Of a stretch of DNA of 64,000 nt, positions 9,263 through 19,024 are shown in pieces (the first letter of the stretch is position 1; each line of letters begins with the position of its first letter). The stretch is from Arthrobacter sp. PAMC25284 (GTDB lineage: Bacteria > Actinomycetota > Actinomycetes > Actinomycetales > Micrococcaceae). The translations under genes were made by a program, and so were the position numbers. The stretch covers positions 1,178,001-1,242,000 of the forward strand of contig NZ_CP080382.1 of NCBI RefSeq assembly GCF_019443425.1, read 5' to 3'. Under the pieces are notes generated by a model, which was given only the letters and a program-made list of their open reading frames with translations, did not search any database and had not been told where the DNA came from.

Positions 9263-10823
9263 TAGTGACGAACGACGCGAGTTCGGCTGCGAGGCCTTCA
9301 CGCACCAAAACAACGGCACGGGTGCCGGTCTCCTCATGCTCGAGGCTGACGATCTCGGCGTCGGTCTCGTGGAGTTTACTGATCAAGTCTCCGCGTTCGT
9401 AGGGGATGAGCAGTTCGAGCTTTACCCCGGGCCGCGGGATGCCGTCGCTGATGGCCTGGAGCAGTGCCGGGATACCTTCGCCCGTGCGTGCCGAGACCAC
9501 AACGTGGCGCGGTTCGCGCTGCTTGAGTCGTTCCAGCACGAAGGGATCGGCGGCGTCGGCCTTGTTCAACACGATGATTTCGGGGACCTTGCGTGCGTCC
9601 ACTTCGCTGAACACGGCGCGGACCGCGGCAATCTGCCCCTCAGGATCGGGGTGCGAAGCGTCCACGACGTGCAAAATCAGGTCTGAGTCTGCGACCTCCT
9701 CCAGGGTGGAGCGGAAGGCCTCCACGAGCTGGGTGGGCAGGGAGCGGACAAAACCGACCGTGTCGGCCAGCGTGTAGCCCAGGCCGTCCGCGGTCTCGGC
9801 TTTCCGGACCGTCGGGTCCAGGGTGGCGAACAGTGCGTTCTCCACCAGGACGCCGGCGTCGGTCAGACGGTTCAGGAGCGAGGACTTGCCGGCGTTGGTG
9901 TACCCGGCAATCGCCACGGACGGTACGGCGTTGCGGCGTCGGTTAGCCCGCTTCGTCTCACGGGCAGGCTTCATGGCGGCGATCTCGCGGCGCAGCTTGG
10001 TCATCCGCGTACGGATCCGGCGGCGGTCCAGTTCGATCTTCGTTTCACCGGGACCGCGCGAACCCATACCGGCGCCGGCACCGCCCACCTGGCCACCGGC
10101 CTGGCGGGACATCGACTCGCCCCAGCCGCGCAGTCGCGGGAGCAGGTACTCGAGCTGTGCCAGTTCCACCTGGGCCTTGCCCTCACGGCTCTTGGCGTGC
10201 TGGGCGAAGATGTCCAGGATCAGGGCTGTCCGGTCAATGACTTTGACCTTGACGATGTCTTCCAGGCTGCGGCGCTGGGACGGTGCGAGTTCGGCGTCGA
10301 CGATGACGGTGTCCGCGCCCGTGGACATCACGATGGCCTTGAGTTCCTGTGCCTTGCCGGATCCGAGGTAGGTGCCGGGATCGGGTTTGGAACGGCGCTG
10401 GACAAGGCCGTCGAGAACTTCGGAGCCGGCCGTTTCGGCGAGGGCCGCGAGTTCACGCAGCGAGTTTTCGGCGTCGGCAAGGGTGCCTTCGCTCCACAGC
10501 CCGGCCAGGACAACGCGCTCCAGGCGCAACTGGCGGTACTCGACTTCGGTGACGTCTTCGAGTTCGGTGGACAGGCCCGCGGTACGCCGCAGGGCGTGAC
10601 GTTCGGCAAGATCCTGCTGGTCGCCGTCGTAGTCGCTGCGTTCCCCGTCAGTCCGGGAAATGGCCTGGGCCTTGCCGAACACCGCTTTTGGTTCGTCCGC
10701 GCCGGGGGCTGCGTTCCGGACGGGGGTGTCCTTGGACAGGATCCGGTCGATCACTGCCTGGATTTCCGCAGGACCCATGTCCTGGTCGGCTGAGTCGGGT
10801 CCGGTGTTGGGCTGACTGGTCAT
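9255..10823 (-). CDS. hflX: GTPase HflX, ribosome-associated
   Basis: 522 residues. HflX-family GTPases bind the 50S subunit and split stalled ribosomes under stress. The N-terminal HflX domain includes PDPGTYLGSGKAQELK and DAELAPSQRRSLE. A glycine-rich linker (GGAGAGMGSRGPGETKIE) precedes the G domain with G1 GYTNAGKSSLLNRL, G3 DTVGFVRSLP and NKAD. ATG 10823 has AAGGAG at 4 nt, and longer upstream frames lack support. The last 8 nt overlap the dinG start, so the two are probably co-transcribed. Confidence 0.95.
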   Translation of the reverse strand: MTSQPNTGPDSADQDMGPAEIQAVIDRILSKDTPVRNAAPGADEPKAVFGKAQAISRTDGERSDYDGDQQDLAERHALRRTAGLSTELEDVTEVEYRQLRLERVVLAGLWSEGTLADAENSLRELAALAETAGSEVLDGLVQRRSKPDPGTYLGSGKAQELKAIVMSTGADTVIVDAELAPSQRRSLEDIVKVKVIDRTALILDIFAQHAKSREGKAQVELAQLEYLLPRLRGWGESMSRQAGGQVGGAGAGMGSRGPGETKIELDRRRIRTRMTKLRREIAAMKPARETKRANRRRNAVPSVAIAGYTNAGKSSLLNRLTDAGVLVENALFATLDPTVRKAETADGLGYTLADTVGFVRSLPTQLVEAFRSTLEEVADSDLILHVVDASHPDPEGQIAAVRAVFSEVDARKVPEIIVLNKADAADPFVLERLKQREPRHVVVSARTGEGIPALLQAISDGIPRPGVKLELLIPYERGDLISKLHETDAEIVSLEHEETGTRAVVLVREGLAAELASFVTND

Positions 10824-10979
10824 GGTCTCCTTATAAGATTCGGCTCTTCCAGAATAGTGCCGATTGCACTCGTGCGCTGCGGTATTCGCGCTGGGCGGAC
10901 TACCCCGGGACATTAGGTGCGCCCGGTGGGCCGCTGATTCTTCCGGACGGCCGGTTTCGCATCCGGACGGGCGGGCCAC

Positions 10980-10985
10980 TAATCT
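10980..10985 (+). promoter_or_regulatory. -10 hexamer for leaderless rsmC-like gene
   Basis: TAATCT lies 8 nt before the ATG at 10994, and no ribosome binding site is visible. Confidence 0.45.
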
Positions 10986-10993
10986 GGCCAGTT

Positions 10994-11609
10994 ATGGAGT
11001 CTGCACACTATTTCAGCGCCCAGCCCGCCGGGGCCGTTCACCCGCAAGCCACTGACCGCGGAGCTTGCCGGTGAAACCCGCCTGCTGCAGACATCCTCAG
11101 CGATCTTCAGCCCGGACGGGATCGACAAAGGCACAGCGGTCCTGCTGGCCGAGGTCCCCGCGCCCGCGCCGCAGGGAAACCTGCTGGACATTGGTTGCGG
11201 CTGGGGCCCAATAGCCTTAACCCTCGCCCTGCGCGCGCCGCAAGCCCGGGTCTACGCCGTGGACGTCAACGAGCGCTGCGTCACCCTGACCAACGAGAAC
11301 GCCGCGCTGTTGGGTCTGGACAACGTCTCGGCGTGCACGCCGGACGCCGTCGACCCGGACGTGAAGTTCGACACCATCTGGTCCAACCCTCCGATCCGGA
11401 TCGGCAAGGATGAGCTCCATGCGCTGCTGCGCCGGTGGCTGCCGCGGCTGGCGCCGGGCGGTTCGGCCTGGTTGGTGGTGCAGAAGAACCTCGGCGCGGA
11501 TTCACTGCAGCGCTGGCTGGCCGGGGAACTGGACAGCACTTTCACGGTAACCCGGGAAAGTACGTCAAAGTCCTTCCGGATCCTGCTGGTCAGGAAAGCG
11601 TCCCGCTAG
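10994..11609 (+). pseudogene. RsmC/RlmG-like class I SAM methyltransferase, frameshifted as sequenced
   Basis: From ATG 10994 the frame reads MESAHYFSAQPAG and then stops shortly after. One nucleotide over, the frame carries the remainder: FTRKPLTAELAGETRLLQ, FSPDGIDKGT, SAM motif I LLDIGCGWGPIALTLAL, AVDVNERC and the N6/N2-methyltransferase signature SNPPIRIG. Removing one G from GGGG at 11030-11033 joins them into about 204 residues, the size of RsmC-type rRNA guanine methyltransferases in actinobacteria. The exact rRNA target is not certain. It converges on dapF with a 20-nt overlap of the two 3' ends. Confidence 0.8.
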
Positions 11610-12534
11610 CGACGATCACAGCCGGGCCGCTGAGTTCAACGTGCTCGTGGCCACCGGCGCCCGGGAAGAATTTCACCCCAACGACGCCACCGGGCACGTG
11701 GACATTCCAGGCGTCCGGGGCACCCTCGCCGGCCCAATGGCGGATTGCGACGGCGGCAGCGCAGGCACCGGTGCCGCAGGACTGGGTTTCGCCCACGCCA
11801 CGCTCGTGCACTCGCATGGTGATGGACCCGATCCCGTCGTGGACCAGGGGTTCGGATGGTACGACGAACTCCACGTTGGTGCCGTGCGGGGGCGTCGGAT
11901 CAACGTGGGGAGGGGTAAACAGCGCAGTAGCCTCAAGTTCGGCGAGTTCGGCCAGCGCTACGACGGTGTGCGGATTGCCCATGCTGACCGAGAGCGCAGG
12001 CCTTGCCACCTCAAGGCCTGCGGCGCTGACAAGCGAATCCATCGCACGGGCCGTGGCCTCGCCGGGGAAGATGAACTCCCAGGGGCCCATGTCGACGGCG
12101 TAGCCGGCCGCCGTGCGGACGATCGTTTTAGCTCCGCCGCGCGTTCCGATCGTGAGCGATCCCCCGGCCGGCAAATCAACGAGTCCTTCGGCGATCAGGA
12201 AGTGCACAAATACCCGGACCCCATTGCCGCACATCTCAGACAGGGACCCATCACCGTTGCGGTAGTCCATAAACCATTTGGCCCCGGGATGGTCCATCAG
12301 CAGCTCCTGGCCTTCGGGCAGGAGCATGGACGGGACGGCGCGGATCAGGCCGTCCCCGCCGATGCCGCGATGCCGGTCGCACAAGGCCGCTACCTGCTCC
12401 GCGGTGACCGTCAGTGCACCGTTCGGGTCCGCGATCAGCACGAAGTCGTTGCCTGTCCCGTGGCCCTTGGAGAAGCTAAGTCCGCTCAGTCCGGCGGAGT
12501 TACGGTCAGCGGCCGCGGCCAGGTTTTCTTCCAT
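11590..12534 (-). CDS. dapF: Diaminopimelate epimerase
   Basis: 314 residues. Pyridoxal-independent racemase converting LL- to meso-diaminopimelate for peptidoglycan and lysine. The two catalytic cysteines are in MCGNGVRVF and [10 protein letters not shown]. The N-terminus [14 protein letters not shown] and [11 protein letters not shown] are family hallmarks. ATG 12534 lacks a ribosome site. TAATCT at 12542-12547, overlapping the miaA stop, lies 7 nt upstream, so a leaderless dapF transcript is likely although the gene follows miaA on the same strand. Confidence 0.96.
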   Translation of the reverse strand: MEENLAAAADRNSAGLSGLSFSKGHGTGNDFVLIADPNGALTVTAEQVAALCDRHRGIGGDGLIRAVPSMLLPEGQELLMDHPGAKWFMDYRNGDGSLSEMCGNGVRVFVHFLIAEGLVDLPAGGSLTIGTRGGAKTIVRTAAGYAVDMGPWEFIFPGEATARAMDSLVSAAGLEVARPALSVSMGNPHTVVALAELAELEATALFTPPHVDPTPPHGTNVEFVVPSEPLVHDGIGSITMRVHERGVGETQSCGTGACAAAVAIRHWAGEGAPDAWNVHVPGGVVGVKFFPGAGGHEHVELSGPAVIVASGTLS

Positions 12535-12541
12535 GCACCCA

Positions 12542-12547
12542 AGATTA
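12542..12547 (-). promoter_or_regulatory. -10 hexamer for leaderless dapF
   Basis: TAATCT on the minus strand is separated from the dapF ATG by 7 nt and overlaps the last codon of miaA. Confidence 0.5.
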
Positions 12548-13508
12548 CCGTTTCGGCGGCACACTCCGGCATAACGCGGCGGACCTGGCTACCAGTTCCG
12601 GATCTTCCCAATCGATCCAGGTGACGCGGGGATCTGCACGGAACCAGGTGAGTTGGCGCCGGGCGAATTGACGGGTGGCGACGATGGTTGCCTCGGCGGC
12701 CTGATCGACGTCGCTGTCCCCGTCGATGACGCCCAGGAACTGGGCGTAGCCGAGCGCGCGGGGTGCCGTCCGTCCGCTCCGGAGCCCGGCAGCGTCGAGC
12801 CGGCGGACTTCCGCCAGCAGGCCGTTGTCCACCATGGCGTGGACGCGTCGGGCCAGTCGGGGCCCGGAGGACGTCGCGGTCCACCTGCAGTCCGATCTGG
12901 ATGGCCGGCGCGATGTACTCGCGGGTGGGCATAAAGGAGCTGAAGGGCCGGCCCGTCAATTCAAAAACTTCCAGGGCGCGGATGAGCCGGCGGGCGTCGG
13001 AGAGCCTGCCGGCGGAGACGGCGTCGACGCTCTCCAGCCGCTGCCGCAGCACAATGGGTCCGGCCGTTTCCATGTCCGCTTCGAGCCGGCGGCGGATCTC
13101 CGGATCCGTGCCGGGGAACTCCAGGATATCGAGGGCGGCGCGCACGTAGAGCCCGGAGCCGCCGGCGAGAATCGCTCGTCTACCGCGTCCGTGGATGTCG
13201 GCGATGAGAGCCCGGGCCTGTCGCTGGAAGTCCGAAACACTGGCTTCCTCGGTCACATCGAGGATGTCCAGCAGGTGGTGCGGAACTCCCCTGCGCTCGG
13301 CGAGGGAGATCTTGGCGGTGCCGATGTCCATGCCGCGATAAAACTGCATTGCATCAGCGTTGATGACCTCACCGTCAAGCTCCAGCGCGAGCGATACCGC
13401 GAGATCAGATTTGCCGGAGCCGGTCGGTCCGACGACGGCGATCACCGGCAGGGCCGTCCCGTCCGCCGGCGCGTTGTGCGGTCTGTGTTGTCCGGCAGGT
13501 TCGCCCAC
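12545..13508 (-). pseudogene. miaA: tRNA dimethylallyltransferase, frameshifted as sequenced
   Basis: MiaA adds the dimethylallyl group to A37 of tRNAs reading UNN codons; MiaB, encoded just upstream, then methylthiolates it. The N-terminal frame has the P-loop [32 protein letters not shown] and [14 protein letters not shown], and reaches [10 protein letters not shown]. The C-terminal frame ([39 protein letters not shown]-like TWIDW) ends at 12545. One base too many in GGGG at 12859-12862 separates them; removal gives [14 protein letters not shown]. The start is taken as GTG 13508, just after the miaB stop, but no ribosome site is visible, so it is uncertain. Confidence 0.85.
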
Positions 13509-13512
13509 TGGA

Positions 13513-15063
13513 CTAGCGGCCGCGCAGCGGGAGCGCTGGCATGCCGAGGGAAACACCGGCTTTGCCCGTTCCGGACGCCGGCGCGGGGGCCCCGCACGAA
13601 TCGGCCAGGGACCGATCCCACGCGTCGCCGGCCCGGGAGCGCCGGATGCTGTACTCCGCTGCCGACGCCGGGTCCGAGACCAGGTGGAAGGCCGCGGCGG
13701 CGGTGATGGTGACGGTCACGAGGTCACCGGGGCGCGGTGTTTCGGCGCCGTCGGGGACAGAGAAGTGCACGAGCCGCTGGTCTTGGGTGCGGCCGGAGAG
13801 ACGGTGGGTTTCCTCCGCCTTGCGTCCGGAGTGCGCGGTGACCATAACCTCGACCTGCCGGCCCAGCTGGCGGGCATTCTCTTCCGCCGCTATCCGGTCC
13901 TGCAGGGCGGTGAGCCGTTCGAAGCGTTCCTGGACGACGGCCTTCGGCAGCTGCCCGGGGAGCTCGGCTGCGGGCGTGCCCGGCCGCTTGGAGTACTGGA
14001 ACGTGAAAGCGGTGGCGAACCGGGACTTCTCCACCACATCCAGGGTGGCCTGGAAGTCTTCCTCGGTTTCGCCGGGAAAGCCGACGATGATGTCAGTGGA
14101 GATCGCCGCGTGCGGGATCCGCTCCCGGACTTTGTCCAGAATGCCCAGGAACTTCGTGGAGCGATAGGAGCGTTTCATGTCCTTGAGAACCTTGTCCGAG
14201 CCGGACTGGAGGGGCATGTGCAGCTGCGGCATCACGTTGTGGGTTTCGGCCATGGCATCGATCACGTCGTCCGTGAAGGCCGCCGGGTGCGGGCTCGTGA
14301 AACGCACGCGTTCCAGGCCCTCGATCCCGCCGCAGGCCCGCAACAGCTTGGAGAAGGCCTGCCGGTCGCCGAACTCGACCCCGTAGGAGTTCACGTTCTG
14401 TCCCAACAGCGTCACTTCGATGGCGCCGTCGTCGACGAGGGCCTGGATTTCAGCAAGGATGTCTCCGGGCCGGCGGTCCTTTTCCTTCCCGCGCAGAGCG
14501 GGCACGATGCAGAAAGTGCAGGTGTTATTGCATCCGACCGAGATTGATACCCAGCCGGAGTAGACCGAGTCACGCTTGGTCGGCAGCGTCGACGGGAACA
14601 CATCCAGGGATTCGAGGATCTCCAGCTGGGCCTCGTCGTTGTGGCGCGCCCGGTCCAGGAGCGCTGGCAGGGCACCGACATTGTGGGTACCGAAGACGGC
14701 ATCCACCCAGGGCGCCTTCTTCAGGATCGTTTCCCGGTCCTTTTGGGCGAGGCAACCGCCGACGGCGATCTGCATCCCCGGGTTCGCGGCCTTGACCGGC
14801 GCCAGGATGCCGAGGTTGCCGTAGAGCTTGTTGTCAGCGTTTTCCCGCACGGCGCAGGTATTAAACACCACAACATCCGCCAGCTCACCGGCGGAGGGCA
14901 CGTAGCCGGCGGCCTCAAGCATCCCGGCCATGCGTTCGGAATCATGCACGTTCATCTGGCAGCCGAAGGTACGCACCTGATAGGTGCGCGGCTGCGGAGT
15001 GTCGGCGGCCGGGTCAGTAGCGGCGGAAGTGGCTTCGGCTGGGGAGGGGATGGTCAAACTCAC
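13513..15063 (-). CDS. miaB: tRNA-2-methylthio-N6-dimethylallyladenosine synthase
   Basis: 516 residues. Radical-SAM methylthiotransferase acting on i6A37 of tRNA. The N-terminal UPF0004 domain carries three cluster cysteines ([29 protein letters not shown]). The radical-SAM motif is [11 protein letters not shown], and the TRAM domain is at about 395-460. The last 50 residues beyond TRAM are an unconserved tail. GTG 15063 has no ribosome site, but TACCCT at 15070-15075 is 6 nt upstream, consistent with a leaderless start. It is followed by miaA, which completes the modification pathway. Confidence 0.96.
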   Translation of the reverse strand: MSLTIPSPAEATSAATDPAADTPQPRTYQVRTFGCQMNVHDSERMAGMLEAAGYVPSAGELADVVVFNTCAVRENADNKLYGNLGILAPVKAANPGMQIAVGGCLAQKDRETILKKAPWVDAVFGTHNVGALPALLDRARHNDEAQLEILESLDVFPSTLPTKRDSVYSGWVSISVGCNNTCTFCIVPALRGKEKDRRPGDILAEIQALVDDGAIEVTLLGQNVNSYGVEFGDRQAFSKLLRACGGIEGLERVRFTSPHPAAFTDDVIDAMAETHNVMPQLHMPLQSGSDKVLKDMKRSYRSTKFLGILDKVRERIPHAAISTDIIVGFPGETEEDFQATLDVVEKSRFATAFTFQYSKRPGTPAAELPGQLPKAVVQERFERLTALQDRIAAEENARQLGRQVEVMVTAHSGRKAEETHRLSGRTQDQRLVHFSVPDGAETPRPGDLVTVTITAAAAFHLVSDPASAAEYSIRRSRAGDAWDRSLADSCGAPAPASGTGKAGVSLGMPALPLRGR

Positions 15064-15069
15064 CTGTTA

Positions 15070-15075
15070 AGGGTA
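15070..15075 (-). promoter_or_regulatory. -10 hexamer for leaderless miaB
   Basis: TACCCT on the minus strand ends 6 nt before the GTG start of miaB, and no Shine-Dalgarno is present. Confidence 0.4.
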
Positions 15076-15110
15076 CCGGGTCCAGCCGGTACCCGTCCCG
15101 GTCCGCAGCT

Positions 15111-15770
15111 TCAGTCGCCGGTATCAGCGACAGCGGCCTCGAGGACCTCGCTGACAATCCGGAACGCCTGTGAGGGCTGGTATCCCTTGCGGGCCAGCAT
15201 TGACGCGAGCCTGCGCGTGATTTTGTCCCGTTCGGCCCGGTCCTCGCCGCCTGTGAAGCCCCGGAGCTTGCGCCGGACAAGTTCCCGGGCAGCGTTCTCC
15301 TCGTCCTCGTCACTGACTTGTTCCAGGGCCACCGCTGCCGTGTCCGGGGAGATTCCTTTGTCGGCCAGTTCACGCCGCAGGGCGCCCCTGGCCAGTTTTC
15401 GGGTCTGGGACCTGCTGCGCACCCACATGTCGGCGAACTCGGCATCGTCGATCAGGCGCACTTCTTCGAAGCGGTCCAGCACGGCCTCGGCCACGTCCTC
15501 CGGGACGTTGCGCTCGGCAAGCTTGCGGGAGAGCTGGAGTCGGCTTTTCGGAGACGTCGTCAGTTGCCGCAGGACGATTGCCCGGGCGACAGCTGCAGGA
15601 TCGGCGTCCCGGTCTTCCCCCGGCGGTCCCTGCTGTGAGGGACGTGGCCGCCGTCCAGGGCCCGCGGCGCTGTCGTCCGGCCCGTCGGCGGCATCGCCTG
15701 GCGTGCCGTCCACACCGGGCTTCCGCGGACGGAAGCCCTGCCCCCTGCGTGCCCTGCCGCTAGCCGTCAA
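15111..15770 (-). CDS. recX: RecA regulator RecX
   Basis: 219 residues. RecX modulates RecA filament growth. Three RecX repeats are recognisable: [36 protein letters not shown] with [13 protein letters not shown], and [16 protein letters not shown]. The first 60 residues are Pro/Gly/Asp-rich and unconserved. The apparent start is TTG 15770, which overlaps the recA stop by 11 nt, so it is probably made by translational coupling from the recA mRNA. Confidence 0.92.
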   Translation of the reverse strand: MTASGRARRGQGFRPRKPGVDGTPGDAADGPDDSAAGPGRRPRPSQQGPPGEDRDADPAAVARAIVLRQLTTSPKSRLQLSRKLAERNVPEDVAEAVLDRFEEVRLIDDAEFADMWVRSRSQTRKLARGALRRELADKGISPDTAAVALEQVSDEDEENAARELVRRKLRGFTGGEDRAERDKITRRLASMLARKGYQPSQAFRIVSEVLEAAVADTGD

Positions 15771-16806
15771 CGGCCTTCAGCTTCGGTGATGCTTCAGTCT
15801 CCGCCGGCTTCACGCCGACGCCGAGCTTCTCCTTGATCAGCCGTTCCAGTTCGGAAGCCAGCTCGGGGTTGTCCCGGAGGAAGCGGCGGGAGTTCTCCAT
15901 GCCCTGACCCAGCTGGTCGCCGTCGTAGGTAAACCAGGAGCCGGACTTCTTGATGAAGCCGTGCTCGACGCCCATGTCAATGATGCCGCCCTCGCGGGAG
16001 ATGCCCTGGCCATAGATGATGTCGAATTCCGCGATCTTGAACGGCGGCGCCATCTTGTTCTTGACGATCTTGGCCTTGGTCCGGTTGCCGACGGAGTCCG
16101 CGCCCTCCTTGAGGGTCTGGATCCGGCGGACATCGATGCGGATCGAGGCGTAGAACTTCAGCGCTTTACCACCGGTGGTGGTTTCCGGCGAGCCAAAGAA
16201 GACACCGATCTTCTCGCGCAGCTGGTTGATGAAGATGGCGGTGGTTTTGGTCTGGCTCAGGCGCCCGGTGATCTTACGCAGGGCCTGGCTCATCAGGCGG
16301 GCCTGCAGGCCAACGTGGCTGTCGCCCATGTCACCCTCGATTTCGGCGCGGGGAACGAGCGCGGCGACGGAGTCGATGACGATCACGTCGAGGGATCCGG
16401 AGCCGATCAGCATGTCCATGATTTCCAGGGCCTGCTCGCCGGTATCCGGCTGGGATACCAGGAGGGCGTCTGTGTCCACGCCGAGCTTGGCGGCGTACTC
16501 GGGGTCCAGGGCGTGCTCGGCGTCGATGAAAGCGGCAATCCCGCCCAGGCGCTGGGCGTTGGCCACCGCGTGCAGGGCCACCGTGGTTTTACCTGAGGAT
16601 TCGGGGCCGTAAATTTCAACGACGCGGCCGCGCGGCAGGCCGCCAATTCCAAGTGCCACGTCCAGCGCAATGGAGCCGGTGGGGATGACCTCGATGGGTG
16701 CACGGACCTCGTCGCCCAGGCGCATGACTGAGCCCTTGCCGAACTGCTTATCAATCTGGGCAAGCGCTGCGTCGAGCGCCTTTTGACGATCCGGGGCTGC
16801 GGCCAT
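15760..16806 (-). CDS. recA: Recombinase RecA
   Basis: 348 residues. DNA strand exchange and LexA co-protease. Walker A is GPESSGKT at 67-74, with [11 protein letters not shown], the L2 region [23 protein letters not shown], and KNKMAPPFK typical of RecA. ATG 16806 is preceded by AGAGGTGTG. A LexA box and a -10 hexamer lie about 130-160 nt upstream. recX overlaps the 3' end. Confidence 0.98.
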   Translation of the reverse strand: MAAAPDRQKALDAALAQIDKQFGKGSVMRLGDEVRAPIEVIPTGSIALDVALGIGGLPRGRVVEIYGPESSGKTTVALHAVANAQRLGGIAAFIDAEHALDPEYAAKLGVDTDALLVSQPDTGEQALEIMDMLIGSGSLDVIVIDSVAALVPRAEIEGDMGDSHVGLQARLMSQALRKITGRLSQTKTTAIFINQLREKIGVFFGSPETTTGGKALKFYASIRIDVRRIQTLKEGADSVGNRTKAKIVKNKMAPPFKIAEFDIIYGQGISREGGIIDMGVEHGFIKKSGSWFTYDGDQLGQGMENSRRFLRDNPELASELERLIKEKLGVGVKPAETEASPKLKAVDG

Positions 16807-16937
16807 GGTTCACACCTCTAATGTTGTCTCGCTGTGGAGCGGCCGTTGCGGCCGTTTATCTGTCATTACTGACGCTAGTAGCACCCACCGACAATGTTGT
16901 CGGCCAAAGTCGCGTATGTGGAAAGTGCCCTGAAAAA

Positions 16938-16943
16938 AGCATA
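16938..16943 (-). promoter_or_regulatory. -10 element of the recA promoter
   Basis: TATGCT on the minus strand lies 132 nt upstream of recA. TTCGAA, part of the SOS box, sits 18 nt further upstream and can serve as the -35. Confidence 0.5.
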
Positions 16944-16950
16944 GTCCCAT

Positions 16951-16966
16951 CCGAACAGATATTCGA
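16951..16966. promoter_or_regulatory. SOS box (LexA operator) of recA
   Basis: CCGAACAGATATTCGA matches CGAAC-N4-GTTCG with one mismatch in the core (ATTCGA for GTTCGA). It lies immediately upstream of the recA -10 element. Confidence 0.8.
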
Positions 16967-17056
16967 ACAATGGGCGGCGTGTCAGGTGCCGTGGTGCATC
17001 CGGCTACCCTCGGGGCATTTTCCTCGGCGGCCTCTCAGTGCGGTTTCGCGGCGGCC

Positions 17057-17275
17057 TCAGCGCGGTTTAACGTCCCGGCCCAGCCGGCGTTCGGTCGGGA
17101 CGTCCTGGACGTCACAGACGGCCAGCCAGACCTGCCGCGGGGGCACTCCGGCGCCCAGGGCCTGCTCCGCGGTGCGCCCGCCGGCTCCTGACAATACCAG
17201 TGAGCGGCTGAGCACACGGGAGTATCCGGCTCCGAATTCGTCGTCCATAAGCCGCCAAAAGTCACTGATTCGCAC
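17057..17275 (-). CDS. DUF3046 family protein
   Basis: 72 residues. GTG 17275 was chosen because AGAGGA lies 7 nt upstream; a TTG three bases earlier is less well placed. The sequence begins MRISDFWRLMDDEFGAGYS and contains SLVLSGAGGRTAEQALGAG and VWLAVCDVQDVPTERR, matching the small DUF3046 proteins found next to recA in actinobacteria. The function is unknown. It ends 90 nt before the recA SOS box. Confidence 0.9.
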   Translation of the reverse strand: MRISDFWRLMDDEFGAGYSRVLSRSLVLSGAGGRTAEQALGAGVPPRQVWLAVCDVQDVPTERRLGRDVKPR

Positions 17276-17303
17276 CAATAAATCCTCTCACGGGCGGGGA
17301 CCC

Positions 17304-17309
17304 TAGAAT
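17304..17309 (+). promoter_or_regulatory. -10 hexamer for leaderless marR-like gene
   Basis: TAGAAT ends 7 nt before the ATG at 17317. This placement makes 17317 rather than the ATG at 17308, which lies inside the hexamer, the likely start. Confidence 0.5.
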
Positions 17310-17316
17310 GGTTGCC

Positions 17317-17826
17317 ATGAGCAACCCCACCGAGGATACCGGAACCTTTGACAGTGCCGCGGATCCCACAGACGTTGCACTGTCCGCCGTCGAACACCAA
17401 ATGAGCCTGCTGTGGCGGCGTGCCCGGTCGATTTCATACCAACTGTCCCGCCAGGTGCATCCGGACATGGAACCGGCCGCATACGGCCTGCTCACGGTGA
17501 TCCGCCGGCAGGGACCTATCCGTCTGACCGACCTGGCTTCCTCCATCGGCGTCGGCAAGCCCTCAGTGAGCCGGCAGATCGCCTTCCTTGAAAGCATCGG
17601 CCTGGTCTCGAAGGAAGCGGACCCGCTGGATGGCCGGGCACAATCGATCCGCCTGACGTCCGAGGGCGAGGACCGGATGCACGAAGTGCAGGACGCCCGC
17701 CGGGAAGTCTTCCGCCAACGGCTCGGCTCATGGCCCGTGGAGGAGCTGCAGACCCTGGTGGAGTACATCGGCAAGCTGAATGCCACCTACGAGGGCGACG
17801 GCTTCCCGCCTGACGAACCCCGGTAG
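17317..17826 (+). CDS. MarR family transcriptional regulator
   Basis: 169 residues with the MarR winged-helix fold. The N-terminal dimer helix VEHQMSLLWRRARSISYQL is followed by AAYGLLTVIRRQGPIRLTDLA, the recognition helix GVGKPSVSRQIAFLESIGLV, and the wing DPLDGRAQSIRLTSEGE. No target or ligand can be inferred: neighbours are DUF3046 (divergent) and clgR (convergent), neither a typical efflux partner. The upstream -10 hexamer indicates a leaderless mRNA. Confidence 0.9.
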   Translation: MSNPTEDTGTFDSAADPTDVALSAVEHQMSLLWRRARSISYQLSRQVHPDMEPAAYGLLTVIRRQGPIRLTDLASSIGVGKPSVSRQIAFLESIGLVSKEADPLDGRAQSIRLTSEGEDRMHEVQDARREVFRQRLGSWPVEELQTLVEYIGKLNATYEGDGFPPDEPR

Positions 17827-17849
17827 CACGGCTGCCGGCGCACGCAGGT

Positions 17850-17880
17850 AAGGCCCGCGGCATAAAGCCGGGGCCTTTCC
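17850..17880. terminator. Terminator between marR-like gene and clgR
   Basis: AAGGCCC (17850-17856) pairs with GGGCCTT (17871-17877) around an inner CGG/CCG stem, followed on the plus strand by TTTCC. It lies between two convergent genes and may act in both directions. Confidence 0.6.
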
Positions 17881-17922
17881 TCACACCACTGTTCTTGGGG
17901 GCCGATGACCCGCCGGGAAGCG

Positions 17923-18282
17923 TTAGCGCGCCCCGGAGAGCAGTCCCTTGGCCAGTTCGACTGTCAGGTCTGCGTTGAGTTCACGGTCCATATCCCGGCC
18001 ATAGCGCTGGGAAAATTCCTGCGGAACGGTGTCCGGGACCGCCACGCCCTCGGCGACGGCGACGCGTTCGCTCACTTCGCGCAGCATGCTCGAGAGCGGA
18101 ACATCGAGGGCCGAGCAGATCGAGGAGAGCAACTCCGAAGAGGCCTCCTTCTGGCCGCGCTCCACTTCGCTCAGGTAACCCAGTGATACGCGGGCGCTGT
18201 GCGAGACTTCGCGGAGGGTACGGCCTTGGCGTTGGCGGACATCACGCAGGACATCGCCGATTTCATGACGAAGTACAACCAT
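17923..18282 (-). CDS. clgR: ClgR-type XRE family regulator
   Basis: 119 residues from ATG 18282, which has AAGGAG at 6 nt and aligns with the start of M. tuberculosis ClgR. The helix-turn-helix is [41 protein letters not shown]. ClgR activates clp protease and cinA/recX-type genes in actinobacteria and is found next to cinA-pgsA-ftsK, as here. A longer reading from ATG 18375 (adding [16 protein letters not shown] and so on, also with a fair ribosome site) is possible and would give 150 residues. The C-terminus LLSGAR is hydrophobic but is not the classical LAA degron. Confidence 0.9.
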   Translation of the reverse strand: MVVLRHEIGDVLRDVRQRQGRTLREVSHSARVSLGYLSEVERGQKEASSELLSSICSALDVPLSSMLREVSERVAVAEGVAVPDTVPQEFSQRYGRDMDRELNADLTVELAKGLLSGAR

Positions 18283-18505
18283 CTTGCGCTCCTTATGTTC
18301 GCTCTTTGCCTGATCGGCGAGGCCCACATCCTTCCAGCGGACAACGCCGTTTACGGATACGGGCTGCTTTACCATCTGTATCGCCTTGCTCCCTCGTACA
18401 TTGCGTCCGCCGCGGGGCGAACTACTGATTCAATCATCCTAGGCGCCACCTTCGTTTGGAGGCGACACAATGTAACAACTATCGGGAATCAACTTTTGTT
18501 CCCGC

Positions 18506-19024
18506 TTACTTTACGTCCCGGTAGCTTTCCACCGCTAGGGCCTCGAGCAACCGTTCCAGCGCTGCCGCGCAGGCCTGACCGCGGATTTCGGGGCGGTTCC
18601 CAGCGAAGGAATAGGCGAAGGCAGCCGCCCCTGCAACCGTGGCGACGCCCACGAACACGGTCCCGACAGGTTTGCCGCCGTGCGGTTCGGGGCCGGCGAC
18701 CCCGGTGGTGGACACTCCGATGTCGGCGCCGCAGACCCGGCGGGCGCCGGCCGCCATGGCGGCCGCTACCTCTCCGTCAACGGATCCAACTGCGTCCAGC
18801 AAGTCCGGTGAAACACCCAGCACCCCGGCCTTGACCGAATTCTGGTAGCAAACGATGCCGCCCTGGAGCATGCCCGAAGCGCCGGGGGTGTCCGCCAGCA
18901 CGGCCGCCAGCATTCCCGCTGTGAGGGATTCTGCGGTGGCCACGGTCAGTGCGCGGTCGATCGCGCCGGCGACGGCCTCCCCGGCCAGACGGTGCAGATT
19001 ACTCGCGTGGTGCGGTTCGGTCAT
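18506..19024 (-). CDS. CinA family protein (nicotinamide-nucleotide amidohydrolase domain)
   Basis: 172 residues, the stand-alone C-terminal CinA/PncC domain. Family motifs are ATAESLTAGMLAAVLADTPGAS, GGIVCYQNSVKAGVLGV and DIGVSTTGVAGPEPHGGKPVGTVFVG. PncC-type enzymes deamidate NMN to nicotinate mononucleotide; activity here is inferred. ATG 19024 overlaps the pgsA stop by 4 nt (ATGA), so expression is probably coupled. The N-terminal COG1058 domain of full CinA is absent, as in most actinobacteria. Confidence 0.92.
   Translation of the reverse strand: MTEPHHASNLHRLAGEAVAGAIDRALTVATAESLTAGMLAAVLADTPGASGMLQGGIVCYQNSVKAGVLGVSPDLLDAVGSVDGEVAAAMAAGARRVCGADIGVSTTGVAGPEPHGGKPVGTVFVGVATVAGAAAFAYSFAGNRPEIRGQACAAALERLLEALAVESYRDVK

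Noticed and set aside
18395..18425. ClgR-type operator (GTTCGC-N5-GCGAAC) upstream of clgR
   Set aside because: GTTCGC and GCGGAC are present on the minus strand but with 6-nt spacing and a mismatch, which is not convincing.
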